A stretch of 5,281 nt of DNA. It comes from an uncultured Labedella sp. GTDB taxonomy: Bacteria; Actinomycetota; Actinomycetes; Actinomycetales; Microbacteriaceae. A program made the position numbers and the translations under genes. The first letter of the stretch is position 1, and each line of letters starts with the position of its first letter. The notes under the pieces are model-generated. The model saw only the letters and a list, made by a program, of their open reading frames with translations, was not told the DNA's origin and did not search any database. Location: assembly GCA_934636065.1 (NCBI GenBank), contig CAKTZW010000175.1:1-5281 (forward strand), written 5' to 3'. This document shows, in pieces, positions 1 through 5,281 of the stretch.

Positions 1-419
1 TCGTCCGGGAGAGCATTCGTCTGCTCCGACATCCGCACGCGAGCGCGCCGAGGCGCACCGATGCTCGACAACGAGTCCTCGAACGCTCCATCGACGACGC
101 TGCTGGACGGGAGCACCGTGCCTCGCTGATTGGTCTGCCCCATCCGGCCACCCGCCGACGCGATCGTGGGGTCGGAGTCGACGCGCCCCGCGAAGTCCCA
201 CGCGCCGTAGAGCCCCAGGTGCACGCGCAGGAACACGTCCCCATCGAACTCGACGAACATCTGCTTCCCGACGGCGACGGCCCCGAGCAGCTCACGACCG
301 TCGATCACCTCTGCCCCCTCGGCGAAGCGGCCCTGCGGGGACGACGCCGAGACCGTGTGCCCGGCGAAGTTGTGACGGAACTGACGTGCGATCCGATGGA
401 CGGAGTGCCCCTCAGGCAT
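1..419 (-). CDS. nei1: Fpg/Nei-family DNA glycosylase, Nei1-like (partial, C-terminus outside window)
   Basis: A base-excision-repair enzyme that removes oxidised bases and then nicks the strand by beta/delta elimination. About 139 N-terminal residues are visible; the family usually has about 260-300. The protein begins MPEGHSVHRIAR. Pro2 is the family's Schiff-base nucleophile and Glu3 its catalytic acid, so the ATG at 419 is certain. Lys52 in VGKQMF is the conserved beta-turn lysine, and HLGLYG (67-72) is the Nei1 form of the family's HLGM motif. The helix-two-turn-helix and any zinc finger lie outside the window, so zinc binding cannot be judged. The stretch at about 80-123, before RARVRM, seems longer than in mycobacterial Nei1. 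The start lies inside the end of rpiB, with an 8-nt overlap. The nearest GAGGAG (436-441) is about 16 nt upstream, a little far, so translation is probably coupled to rpiB. The Nei1 (rather than Fpg or Nei2) assignment rests on N-terminal likeness and on the M. tuberculosis Rv2464c-Rv2465c gene order, recalled from memory. Confidence 0.93.
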   Translation of the reverse strand, partial: MPEGHSVHRIARQFRHNFAGHTVSASSPQGRFAEGAEVIDGRELLGAVAVGKQMFVEFDGDVFLRVHLGLYGAWDFAGRVDSDPTIASAGGRMGQTNQRGTVLPSSSVVDGAFEDSLSSIGAPRRARVRMSEQTNALPD

Positions 420-888
420 GCGCCGTGCCGCGCGACTCCTCGTACGCCGCAATCTGTCCGATGCGACGCTCGTGACGCTCGTCGTGCGAGAACGGCTCCG
501 CGATGAAGGCGTCGATGAAACCGATCGCCTCGTCGACCGTGTGCTGTCGCGCGCCGATCGAGATGACGTTCGCGTCGTTGTGCTGACGAGCGAGCAGCGC
601 CGTGCTCTCGTTCCACACGAGGGCCGCCCGCGCCCCCACCACCTTGTTCGCCGCGATCTGCTCGCCGTTGCCCGAGCCCCCGAACACGACGCCGAGCGCC
701 TCCTCTCCGGACGCGCGATCGCGCACGACGGCCTCGGCCGCGGCGATGCAGAACCCCGGGTAGTCGTCGAGCGGCTCGTAAGTCGCGGGACCATGGTCGA
801 CGACCTCGTGACCGGCCTCGGTCAGGTGGCTCTGCAATCGACGGGAGAAGTCGAGTCCGGCGTGATCTGTCGCGATGTGGATGCGCAT
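412..888 (-). CDS. rpiB: Ribose-5-phosphate isomerase B
   Basis: Interconverts ribose 5-phosphate and ribulose 5-phosphate in the non-oxidative pentose phosphate pathway, in the cytosol. The product is 158 residues in the RpiB/LacAB fold, close to the roughly 160 of the M. tuberculosis enzyme. The N-terminal IATDHAG (5-11) gives the Asp8-His9 substrate-binding pair. FGGSGNGEQIAANK (69-82) is the active-site loop; Glu76 sits where actinobacterial enzymes have a catalytic glutamate, while the E. coli type uses a cysteine. His103 in RQHNDAN, Arg114 in GARQHT, and Arg138 and Arg142 in ERHERR match the phosphate and ring-opening residues of the family. The ATG at 888 is preferred. A GTG at 891 would add one residue, and an in-frame TAA (898-900) rules out anything earlier. 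No ribosome binding site is well spaced, but TAAACT lies 6 nt before the ATG, which suggests a leaderless message. The 3' end overlaps the glycosylase start by 8 nt, and the reductase gene lies 55 nt upstream. Confidence 0.97.
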   Translation of the reverse strand: MRIHIATDHAGLDFSRRLQSHLTEAGHEVVDHGPATYEPLDDYPGFCIAAAEAVVRDRASGEEALGVVFGGSGNGEQIAANKVVGARAALVWNESTALLARQHNDANVISIGARQHTVDEAIGFIDAFIAEPFSHDERHERRIGQIAAYEESRGTAHA

Positions 889-894
889 CACCCC

Positions 895-900
895 AGTTTA
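895..900 (-). promoter_or_regulatory. Candidate -10 element for a leaderless rpiB transcript
   Basis: The minus strand reads TAAACT here, matching the actinobacterial -10 consensus TANNNT, with 6 nt to the ATG at 888. Transcription would start at or within a base or two of the A of the ATG. No TTGACA-like -35 is visible about 17 nt further upstream, which is common in actinobacterial promoters. If real, rpiB and the glycosylase can be transcribed independently of the reductase. Confidence 0.5.
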
Positions 901-925
901 CGGCGCGTCCCGAGACCGATCCTCC

Positions 926-942
926 CCGGCCGGGCCGGCCGG
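926..942 (-). terminator. Small GC hairpin between reductase and rpiB (possible weak terminator)
   Basis: CCGGCC and GGCCGG form a 6-bp all-GC stem around a 5-nt loop, beginning 1 nt after the reductase stop codon on the minus strand. There is no T-tract after it. It may reduce read-through into rpiB or protect the reductase mRNA 3' end. The stretch is a GC-only run, so chance is a real alternative. Confidence 0.3.
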
Positions 943-943
943 A

Positions 944-1591
944 TCAGTCGAAGATCGGATCGACCGTGCGCGTGCGCTTGAGCTCGAAGAACCCGGGATA
1001 GGGGGCCGCCGCGACCACGCCGTCCCACAGCGCGACGGCCTCGTCGCCCTTCGGTGCCGGCGAGATCACCGGGCCGAAGAACGCGACGCCGTCGACCGAC
1101 AGGACCGGCGTCCCGACCTCCTGGCCGACGCGGTCGATCCCGTCGAAGTGACTGGCACGCATCGGCGCATCGAACTCGTCGGAGTCGGCATACCGGGCGA
1201 AGTCGGCGTCGAGGTCGACCTCGGTGAGGGCTCCGGCGATGACCTCGTCGGAGTCGGTGCTCCCACCCGGATGGATGCGGGTCCCGAGCGCGTCGTAGAG
1301 CGGCTTCACGATCGCGTCGCCGTGGAGTTCCTTCGCCGCCGAGACGAGCCGGGTGTAACGGAGCGCCCGCGGGAAGAACGCACGGTACTCCTCGGAGACG
1401 TCCTTGTCCTCGTTGAGGACTGCGAGACTCATGATGTGCCAGGTGACGTCCAGCGACCGGTGACGCGCGACCTCGTCGACCCAACGCGACGTCATCCAGG
1501 CCCACGGGCAGGACGGGTCGAACCAGAAATCGACGGTGACGGTGTCGGCGCTGTGACGGCCCAAGCCGGCCGCGGTGTCAGTGGAGGTCAT
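944..1591 (-). CDS. DsbA-family thioredoxin-fold protein, mycothiol-dependent reductase (Rv2466c-like)
   Basis: A 215-residue cytosolic DsbA/FrnE-like protein: no signal peptide and no membrane segment. The thioredoxin fold starts at TVDFWFDPSCPWAW (about 19-32), continues through a helical insertion (about 60-145, with GTRIHPGG at 103-110), and returns at VGTPVLSVDG (159-168), where Pro162 is the expected cis-proline. The C-terminus ends FFELKRTRT (201-209). These features and the position beside rpiB and divergent pepN match M. tuberculosis Rv2466c, a mycothiol-dependent reductase known for activating nitro-aromatic prodrugs. The mycobacterial active site is CPWC as I recall; here it is CPWA, and Cys28 is the only cysteine in the protein, so any redox cycle must be monothiol, probably with mycothiol as partner. 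The physiological substrate is unknown. The ATG at 1591 lacks a ribosome binding site but follows TAGAGT by 6 nt. The first roughly 15 residues are low-complexity, so a slightly later start is possible, but the promoter spacing favours this one. Confidence 0.9.
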   Translation of the reverse strand: MTSTDTAAGLGRHSADTVTVDFWFDPSCPWAWMTSRWVDEVARHRSLDVTWHIMSLAVLNEDKDVSEEYRAFFPRALRYTRLVSAAKELHGDAIVKPLYDALGTRIHPGGSTDSDEVIAGALTEVDLDADFARYADSDEFDAPMRASHFDGIDRVGQEVGTPVLSVDGVAFFGPVISPAPKGDEAVALWDGVVAAAPYPGFFELKRTRTVDPIFD

Positions 1592-1597
1592 GTCCCG

Positions 1598-1603
1598 ACT
1601 CTA
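1598..1603 (-). promoter_or_regulatory. Candidate -10 element for a leaderless reductase transcript
   Basis: The minus strand reads TAGAGT, a TANNNT match, followed by 6 nt and then the ATG at 1591. There is no Shine-Dalgarno sequence in the gap. No clear -35 box lies at the expected distance. The spacing is the same as for rpiB, which strengthens the reading as a leaderless start. Confidence 0.55.
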
Positions 1604-1613
1604 ACGTCGAGCC

Positions 1614-1623
1614 GCCTCGAGGC
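1614..1623. promoter_or_regulatory. 10-bp perfect palindrome between divergent promoters
   Basis: GCCTCGAGGC is a perfect inverted repeat lying between the reductase -10 (1598-1603) and the pepN -10 (1653-1658), roughly in the reductase's -20 to -30 region. It could be a dimeric repressor site. Short GC palindromes are frequent by chance at this base composition, so this is only a candidate. Confidence 0.2.
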
Positions 1624-1652
1624 CACCCCGTAGCCGTGCCGAGGAGCCGCAC

Positions 1653-1658
1653 TAGGCT
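1653..1658 (+). promoter_or_regulatory. Candidate -10 element of the pepN promoter
   Basis: TAGGCT matches TANNNT. Transcription would start near 1665, giving a leader of about 34 nt that contains the AGGAGG before the TTG start. No convincing -35 hexamer is seen near 1630-1635. It lies about 50 bp from the opposing reductase -10, so the two promoters are back to back and may share regulators. Confidence 0.45.
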
Positions 1659-1687
1659 GGCCGATGGACAGAATCCGATCACATCAC

Positions 1688-1693
1688 AGGAGG
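1688..1693 (+). promoter_or_regulatory. Ribosome binding site of pepN
   Basis: A perfect AGGAGG ends 5 nt before the TTG at 1699. It decides the start: the rarer TTG codon is supported by ideal spacing, while the in-frame GTG at 1636 has no comparable position relative to the likely transcript start. Confidence 0.88.
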
Positions 1694-1698
1694 CCCCG

Positions 1699-4245
1699 TT
1701 GCCCGGAGAGAACCTCACGAGAGCCGAAGCGATCGAGCGCGCGGCGGTCGTTTCGACCACGAGCTACGACGTGTCGCTCGATCTCACGACCGGCGCTGAG
1801 ACGTTCCTCAGCACGACGACCGTCCGCTTCGCCGCCACGGCCGGTGCCTCGACGTTCATCGACGCGATCACGGCGCGCGTCCACTCGGTCACGCTGAACG
1901 GGCGCGAGCTCGACCCCGCTCTCGTGAGCGACGGCGTCCGCATCCAGCTCGACGGACTCGCGGAGGAGAACGAGCTCACGGTCGTGGCCGATGCGCTGTA
2001 CACCAACACGGGTGAGGGGCTGCACCGCTTCGTGGATCCCGTCGACGACGAGGTGTACCTGTACACCCAGTTCGAGGTCCCCGACTCGCGCCGCATGTTC
2101 GCCGTCTTCGAGCAGCCCGACCTCAAGGCGACGTTCGCGTTCACGGTGACGGCACCGTCGTCCTGGAGCGTCGTCAGCAACTCGCCGACGCCCGAGCCCG
2201 TCGCGGTCCGCGACGGCGTGAGCACCTGGAGTTTCGCCCCGACGCCGGTGCTGTCCTCCTACGTCACCGCACTCGTCGCCGGTCCATACGTCTCGGTGCG
2301 CAGCGAGCTCACCTCGAGCGACGGCCGGACGGTCCCCCTCGGCGTCTTCGCCCGGAAGAGCCTCGCCGACTTCGTCGACGCCGACTACATCTTCGACAAG
2401 ACGCGCGAGGGCTTCGCGTTCTTCGAGAAGGCCTTCGGCCTCCCCTATCCGTTCGAGAAGTACGATCAGCTCTTCGTACCGGAGTTCAACGCGGGGGCGA
2501 TGGAGAACGCCGGAGCGATCACGTTCACCGAGACCTACGTCTTCCGCTCGAAGGTGACCGACGCCGTCAAGGAGCGCCGCGTCGTTACGATCCTCCACGA
2601 GCTGGCCCACATGTGGTTCGGCGACCTCGTCACGATGAAGTGGTGGAACGATCTCTGGCTCAACGAGTCGTTCGCGGAATACGCGTCGACACTCGCCGTC
2701 GCCGAGGCGACCGAATGGACCGAGGCGTGGACGACCTTCTCCGCCATGGAGAAGTCCTGGGCCTACAAGCAGGACCAGCTTCCGTCGACGCACCCGATCG
2801 TCGCGGAGATCCGGGACCTCGAGGACGTCCAGGTGAACTTCGACGGCATCACCTACGCCAAGGGCGCCTCCGTGCTCAAGCAGCTCGTCGCGTGGGTCGG
2901 CCAGGAGGACTTCCTCGCCGGGGTGTCCGCGTACTTCACGAAGCACGCCTACGGCAACACGGTCCTGACCGATCTCCTCGACGAGCTCGAGCGGACGAGC
3001 GGCCGCGAGCTGCGGTCGTGGTCGAAGCTCTGGCTCGAGACGGCGGGCGTCAACACGCTGCGTGCGGCGATCGAGACCGACGACGACGGCGCGATCGCCT
3101 CCTTCGTGGTCGAGCAGACCGCGCCGGAGGACTACCCGACGCTGCGTCCCCACCGACTCGCGATCGGCTTCTACGCCCTCGAGGGCGGATCGCTCACCCG
3201 CACCCACCGCGTCGAGGTCGACATCGACGGTGCCGCGTCACCGGTCCCCGAACTGATCGGACTCGCCCGTCCCGACCTCGTGCTCCTCAACGACGACGAC
3301 CTCGCCTACGCGAAGATCCGACTCGACGAGCAGTCCTGGACGACGGCCATCGCTCACCTCGGTGGGATCGAGAGCCCGCTCGCGCGCTCCATCGTCTGGG
3401 GATCCGCCTGGGACGCCACGCGCGACGCCGAGGCCGCCGTGAGCGACTACGTGGAGCTCGTGCTCGGCAACATCGCGAGCGAGACCGAGTCGACGACGAT
3501 CCGCACGACGCTCAACCAGCTGCTCCTCGCGGTCGGCGCGTACATCGCGCCGGAGAAGCGGGCGGCCGCGAGCGCGGCATCCGCGACGGCGCTCTGGCGA
3601 CTCGCACGCGAGGCCGCGCCGGGGAGCGACGCGCAGTTCCAGTTCGTCAAGTTCTTCGCGGCGCTCGCGTCGACCGACGAGCACCTCGACATCATCGAGA
3701 CGCTGCGCGACCGGACGGAGACGCTCGAGGGTCTCGACATCGACACCGACCTCGGCTGGGAGCTGCTGATCGCGCTGGCGGCCGGCGGTCGCGCCGACGA
3801 CGCGGTGATCGACGCCGAGCTGGCCGCCGACAACACGGCGACGGGCCAGCAGTCCGCCGCGCATGCGCGCGCCGCGATCCCGACCGCTGAGGGCAAGGCC
3901 GCGGCCTGGTCGTCGGTCGTCGACTCGGACAAGCTGCCCAACACGATCGTCCGCTCCACGGGGCTCGGCTTCCAGCGAGCCGCGGACACGGAGGTGCTCC
4001 GGCCCTTCGTCGAGCGGTACTTCGCCTCGATCGTGGACATCTGGGATTCGCGAAGCTACAAGATCGCGGAGTACCTCGTGACGGGGATGTACCCCGGCGC
4101 GCTCGCCGACCAGGAGCTCGCCGACGCGACGCGCAGGTGGCTCGACGCGAACCCCGAGCAGCCTGCGGCGCTGCGGCGACTCGTGCTCGAGAACCTCGCG
4201 GGCGTCGAGCGCGCGATCGCCGCTCAGGCACGCGACGCCGGCTGA
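1699..4245 (+). CDS. pepN: Aminopeptidase N, M1-family zinc metalloprotease
   Basis: Removes N-terminal residues from cytosolic peptides, feeding amino-acid recycling. The product is 848 residues, close to the roughly 850-870 of actinobacterial and E. coli PepN, with no signal peptide. Domains in order: N-terminal beta-saddle (about 1-200), thermolysin-like catalytic domain (about 215-430), linker beta domain, and an alpha-helical ERAP1_C-like domain (about 525-835). The substrate-anchoring GAMEN motif is at 266-270. The zinc site is HELAH (300-304) followed by WLNES (320-324), giving ligands His300, His304 and Glu323 and catalytic Glu301. Tyr386 in GITYAKG fits the transition-state tyrosine. 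All key residues are intact. The TTG at 1699 is chosen because AGGAGG (1688-1693) sits 5 nt upstream and the resulting N-terminus, MPGENLTRAEAIERAAVV, resembles other actinobacterial PepN starts. An in-frame GTG at 1636 would lie upstream of the likely promoter. The gene is divergent from the reductase, and a strong hairpin follows it. Confidence 0.98.
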   Translation: MPGENLTRAEAIERAAVVSTTSYDVSLDLTTGAETFLSTTTVRFAATAGASTFIDAITARVHSVTLNGRELDPALVSDGVRIQLDGLAEENELTVVADALYTNTGEGLHRFVDPVDDEVYLYTQFEVPDSRRMFAVFEQPDLKATFAFTVTAPSSWSVVSNSPTPEPVAVRDGVSTWSFAPTPVLSSYVTALVAGPYVSVRSELTSSDGRTVPLGVFARKSLADFVDADYIFDKTREGFAFFEKAFGLPYPFEKYDQLFVPEFNAGAMENAGAITFTETYVFRSKVTDAVKERRVVTILHELAHMWFGDLVTMKWWNDLWLNESFAEYASTLAVAEATEWTEAWTTFSAMEKSWAYKQDQLPSTHPIVAEIRDLEDVQVNFDGITYAKGASVLKQLVAWVGQEDFLAGVSAYFTKHAYGNTVLTDLLDELERTSGRELRSWSKLWLETAGVNTLRAAIETDDDGAIASFVVEQTAPEDYPTLRPHRLAIGFYALEGGSLTRTHRVEVDIDGAASPVPELIGLARPDLVLLNDDDLAYAKIRLDEQSWTTAIAHLGGIESPLARSIVWGSAWDATRDAEAAVSDYVELVLGNIASETESTTIRTTLNQLLLAVGAYIAPEKRAAASAASATALWRLAREAAPGSDAQFQFVKFFAALASTDEHLDIIETLRDRTETLEGLDIDTDLGWELLIALAAGGRADDAVIDAELAADNTATGQQSAAHARAAIPTAEGKAAAWSSVVDSDKLPNTIVRSTGLGFQRAADTEVLRPFVERYFASIVDIWDSRSYKIAEYLVTGMYPGALADQELADATRRWLDANPEQPAALRRLVLENLAGVERAIAAQARDAG

Positions 4246-4260
4246 CCGGGCCGTCCCGTC

Positions 4261-4297
4261 GAGCGCCGGGCATCCCACAGGGGGTGACCCGGCGCTC
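4261..4297 (+). terminator. Long stem-loop after pepN, probable transcription terminator
   Basis: GAGCGCCGGG (4261-4270) pairs perfectly with CCCGGCGCTC (4288-4297). The stem continues inward, CATCCC (4271-4276) with GGGGTG (4281-4286), including one T-G wobble, leaving a single bulged A (4287) and an ACAG tetraloop (4277-4280). That is 16 pairs in all, starting 15 nt after the pepN stop. No U-tract follows, as is usual for actinobacterial hairpin terminators. Its place between pepN and the MscS promoter fits a role as the pepN terminator. Confidence 0.75.
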
Positions 4298-4321
4298 TGC
4301 TCGTCCGGAGGACCCGGTCGG

Positions 4322-4327
4322 TAGACT
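4322..4327 (+). promoter_or_regulatory. Candidate -10 element for a leaderless MscS-channel transcript
   Basis: TAGACT matches TANNNT and lies 7 nt before the ATG at 4335. No Shine-Dalgarno sequence is present in the gap; the CCGGAGGA at 4305-4312 is about 22 nt away and too far to serve this ATG. No clear -35 box is seen near 4299-4304. Together with the hairpin just upstream, this suggests the channel gene has its own transcription unit. Confidence 0.6.
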
Positions 4328-4334
4328 GGCTCCA

Positions 4335-5281
4335 ATGAACCTCACCGAGATCCAGGAAGCACTCGAAGCGTTCTTCGCGACCTTCCTCGGCAAGATCACG
4401 GCGATCGTCCTCATCGTCGTCTTCGCCTTCGTCGCCGTCTGGCTGCTCCGGCTGGGCATCCGCCGCGTCGTCGATCGCATCGTGAACGGCGTCAAGCGCT
4501 CGAACAACGCCGACGACACCAAGGAGCTCAACGTCTCGCCGCTCGCGGCCGTTCGGCTCGTCCAGCGCACCCGGACCATCGGGACCGTGCTCTCGAACAT
4601 CGTGAACGTCGTCGTCGGTGTGATCGCCATCGTCGCGGTCGTCAACACGATGAATCCCGACTTCATCGGGTCGCTCGCCCTCCTCACCGCGGCCCTCGGA
4701 GCGGGCCTCGGCTTCGGCGCCCAGAACATCGTCAAAGACGTGCTCAACGGCATCTTCATCGTCGCGGAGGACCAGGTCGGCATCGGCGACGTCGTCGACC
4801 TCGGACTCGCAACCGGCGTCGTCGAATACGTGAGCGTGCGCATCACCCACGTGCGCGACGTCAACGGCACGCTCTGGTACGTGCGCAACGGCGAGATCCT
4901 GCGCATCGGCAACATGTCGCAGGGCTGGTCGCGGGTCATCATCGACCTCGCCGTACCCGCCGACGCCGACATCCGCGAGGTCGAGAGCGCGATGCTCGAG
5001 GCTGCGAAGTCGCTCGCGGGCGACCCGAAGTGGCGCACGCGCGTGATCGAGCAGCCCGAGATCTGGGGCCTCGAGTCGGTGTCGGGAGACGCCCTCGTCA
5101 TCCGCCTCGTGATGAAGACGCGCGCGAACGCGAAGGACGACGTCGCCCGTGAGCTGCGCATGCGGCTGAAGCACGCGATCGACGACCTCGGCCTCACCCT
5201 TCCGCAACTCAACTCGATCACGCTCACCGGGCTCGAGGGCGCGCAACGCGTGCGCGGCGCCAACCCTCCGCGCACCAAACC
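4335..5281 (+). CDS. MscS-family small-conductance mechanosensitive ion channel (partial, C-terminus outside window)
   Basis: A membrane channel that opens under membrane tension to release solutes during hypo-osmotic shock. The first 315 residues are visible without a stop. A hydrophobic segment at about 21-38 is TM1, about 85-104 is TM2, and a Gly/Ala-rich pore helix at about 112-128 (ALGAGLGFGAQNIV at 120-133) is TM3, continuing into an amphipathic helix (to about 143). The cytoplasmic beta domain follows (about 145-205): GIGDVVDLG (149-157), then VRNGEILRIGNMSQ (183-196), the counterpart of the family's PNG...NxS signature. The alpha/beta domain occupies about 205-305. This is the compact three-TM layout of E. 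coli MscS, not the long MscK type. The open tail near residue 305 suggests that most of the gene is present. The ATG at 4335 has no ribosome binding site nearby, but TAGACT lies 7 nt upstream, fitting a leaderless transcript of its own. Ion selectivity and any role in osmolyte export cannot be read from sequence. Confidence 0.95.
   Translation, partial: MNLTEIQEALEAFFATFLGKITAIVLIVVFAFVAVWLLRLGIRRVVDRIVNGVKRSNNADDTKELNVSPLAAVRLVQRTRTIGTVLSNIVNVVVGVIAIVAVVNTMNPDFIGSLALLTAALGAGLGFGAQNIVKDVLNGIFIVAEDQVGIGDVVDLGLATGVVEYVSVRITHVRDVNGTLWYVRNGEILRIGNMSQGWSRVIIDLAVPADADIREVESAMLEAAKSLAGDPKWRTRVIEQPEIWGLESVSGDALVIRLVMKTRANAKDDVARELRMRLKHAIDDLGLTLPQLNSITLTGLEGAQRVRGANPPRTK

Noticed and set aside
921..926. 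GGGAGG on the minus strand as the rpiB ribosome binding site
   Set aside because: It is about 32 nt from the ATG at 888, and an in-frame TAA (898-900) lies between, so no alternative rpiB start can use it.
418..1633. Plus-strand open frames opposite rpiB and the reductase
   Set aside because: Both are antisense to genes with recognisable active sites, and their products are Arg/Asp/Val-rich without domains.
1591..1640. A SigH-type (GGAA...GTT) promoter for the reductase, as known for the M. tuberculosis homologue
   Set aside because: A GTT is present just before TAGAGT on the minus strand, but the sequence 18-20 nt upstream reads GGGGT-like, not GGAA. A housekeeping-type -10 is the better reading.
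1684..3207. 507-codon open frame on the minus strand opposite pepN
   Set aside because: It lies entirely antisense to a clearly real pepN with intact catalytic motifs. Its product is dominated by Arg, Glu, Val and Asp, as expected from a GC-rich shadow frame, and shows no recognisable domain.
2613..3890. 425-codon plus-strand frame inside pepN
   Set aside because: It is out of frame within pepN and extremely arginine-rich, a typical shadow of GC-biased third positions; no domain is seen.
4224..5246. 340-codon minus-strand frame opposite the channel gene
   Set aside because: The product is rich in Asp, Glu, Arg and His with no motif. The opposite strand encodes a clear MscS channel with its transmembrane and beta-domain signatures.
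3692..5278. 528-codon minus-strand frame opposite the end of pepN and the channel gene
   Set aside because: It spans two well-supported plus-strand genes and their terminator, with a Ser/Arg/Thr/Pro-rich product and no family resemblance.
1..5281. An undescribed defence, mobile or RNA-based system
   Set aside because: All long coding frames belong to ordinary housekeeping families, with no foreign composition, integrase, att-like repeat, CRISPR-like array or large structured non-coding stretch.

Overview
The window is GC-rich (about two thirds G+C by eye) and densely coding. Third codon positions are almost always G or C, and no TTA codon turned up in the frames I translated. It holds five genes with short gaps and no RNA gene, mobile element, CRISPR array or large repeat. 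Everything points to a high-GC actinobacterium. My best guess within that phylum is Microbacteriaceae or a close relative, from the protein flavours and the pepN to MscS-family order; this is inference, not proof.

Left part, minus strand (read right to left): a DsbA-like mycothiol-dependent reductase (944-1591), ribose-5-phosphate isomerase B (412-888), and the N-terminal half of an Fpg/Nei-family DNA glycosylase (1-419, running off the left edge). rpiB and the glycosylase overlap by 8 nt. Right part, plus strand: aminopeptidase N (1699-4245, TTG start with a strong ribosome binding site), a long hairpin that probably ends its transcript, and an MscS-type mechanosensitive channel (from 4335, running off the right edge). 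The reductase and pepN are divergent across a 107-bp region with a candidate promoter in each direction.

The order glycosylase, rpiB, reductase, then divergent pepN matches, as I remember it, Mycobacterium tuberculosis Rv2464c (nei1), Rv2465c (rpiB), Rv2466c and Rv2467 (pepN). It therefore looks like an old conserved actinobacterial block, not a recent island. The genes share a loose theme: thiol-based reduction, pentose phosphate metabolism, repair of oxidised bases, cytosolic peptide turnover and osmotic safety. No pathway directly links all five.

Three of the four complete gene starts (reductase, rpiB, MscS) have a TANNNT -10-like hexamer 6-7 nt before the ATG and no well-placed ribosome binding site, which suggests leaderless transcripts. 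pepN is the opposite: a short leader, a perfect AGGAGG and a TTG start. I found no convincing undescribed system. The points most worth following are the single-cysteine (CPWA) reductase, the leaderless-promoter pattern and an extra segment in the glycosylase.
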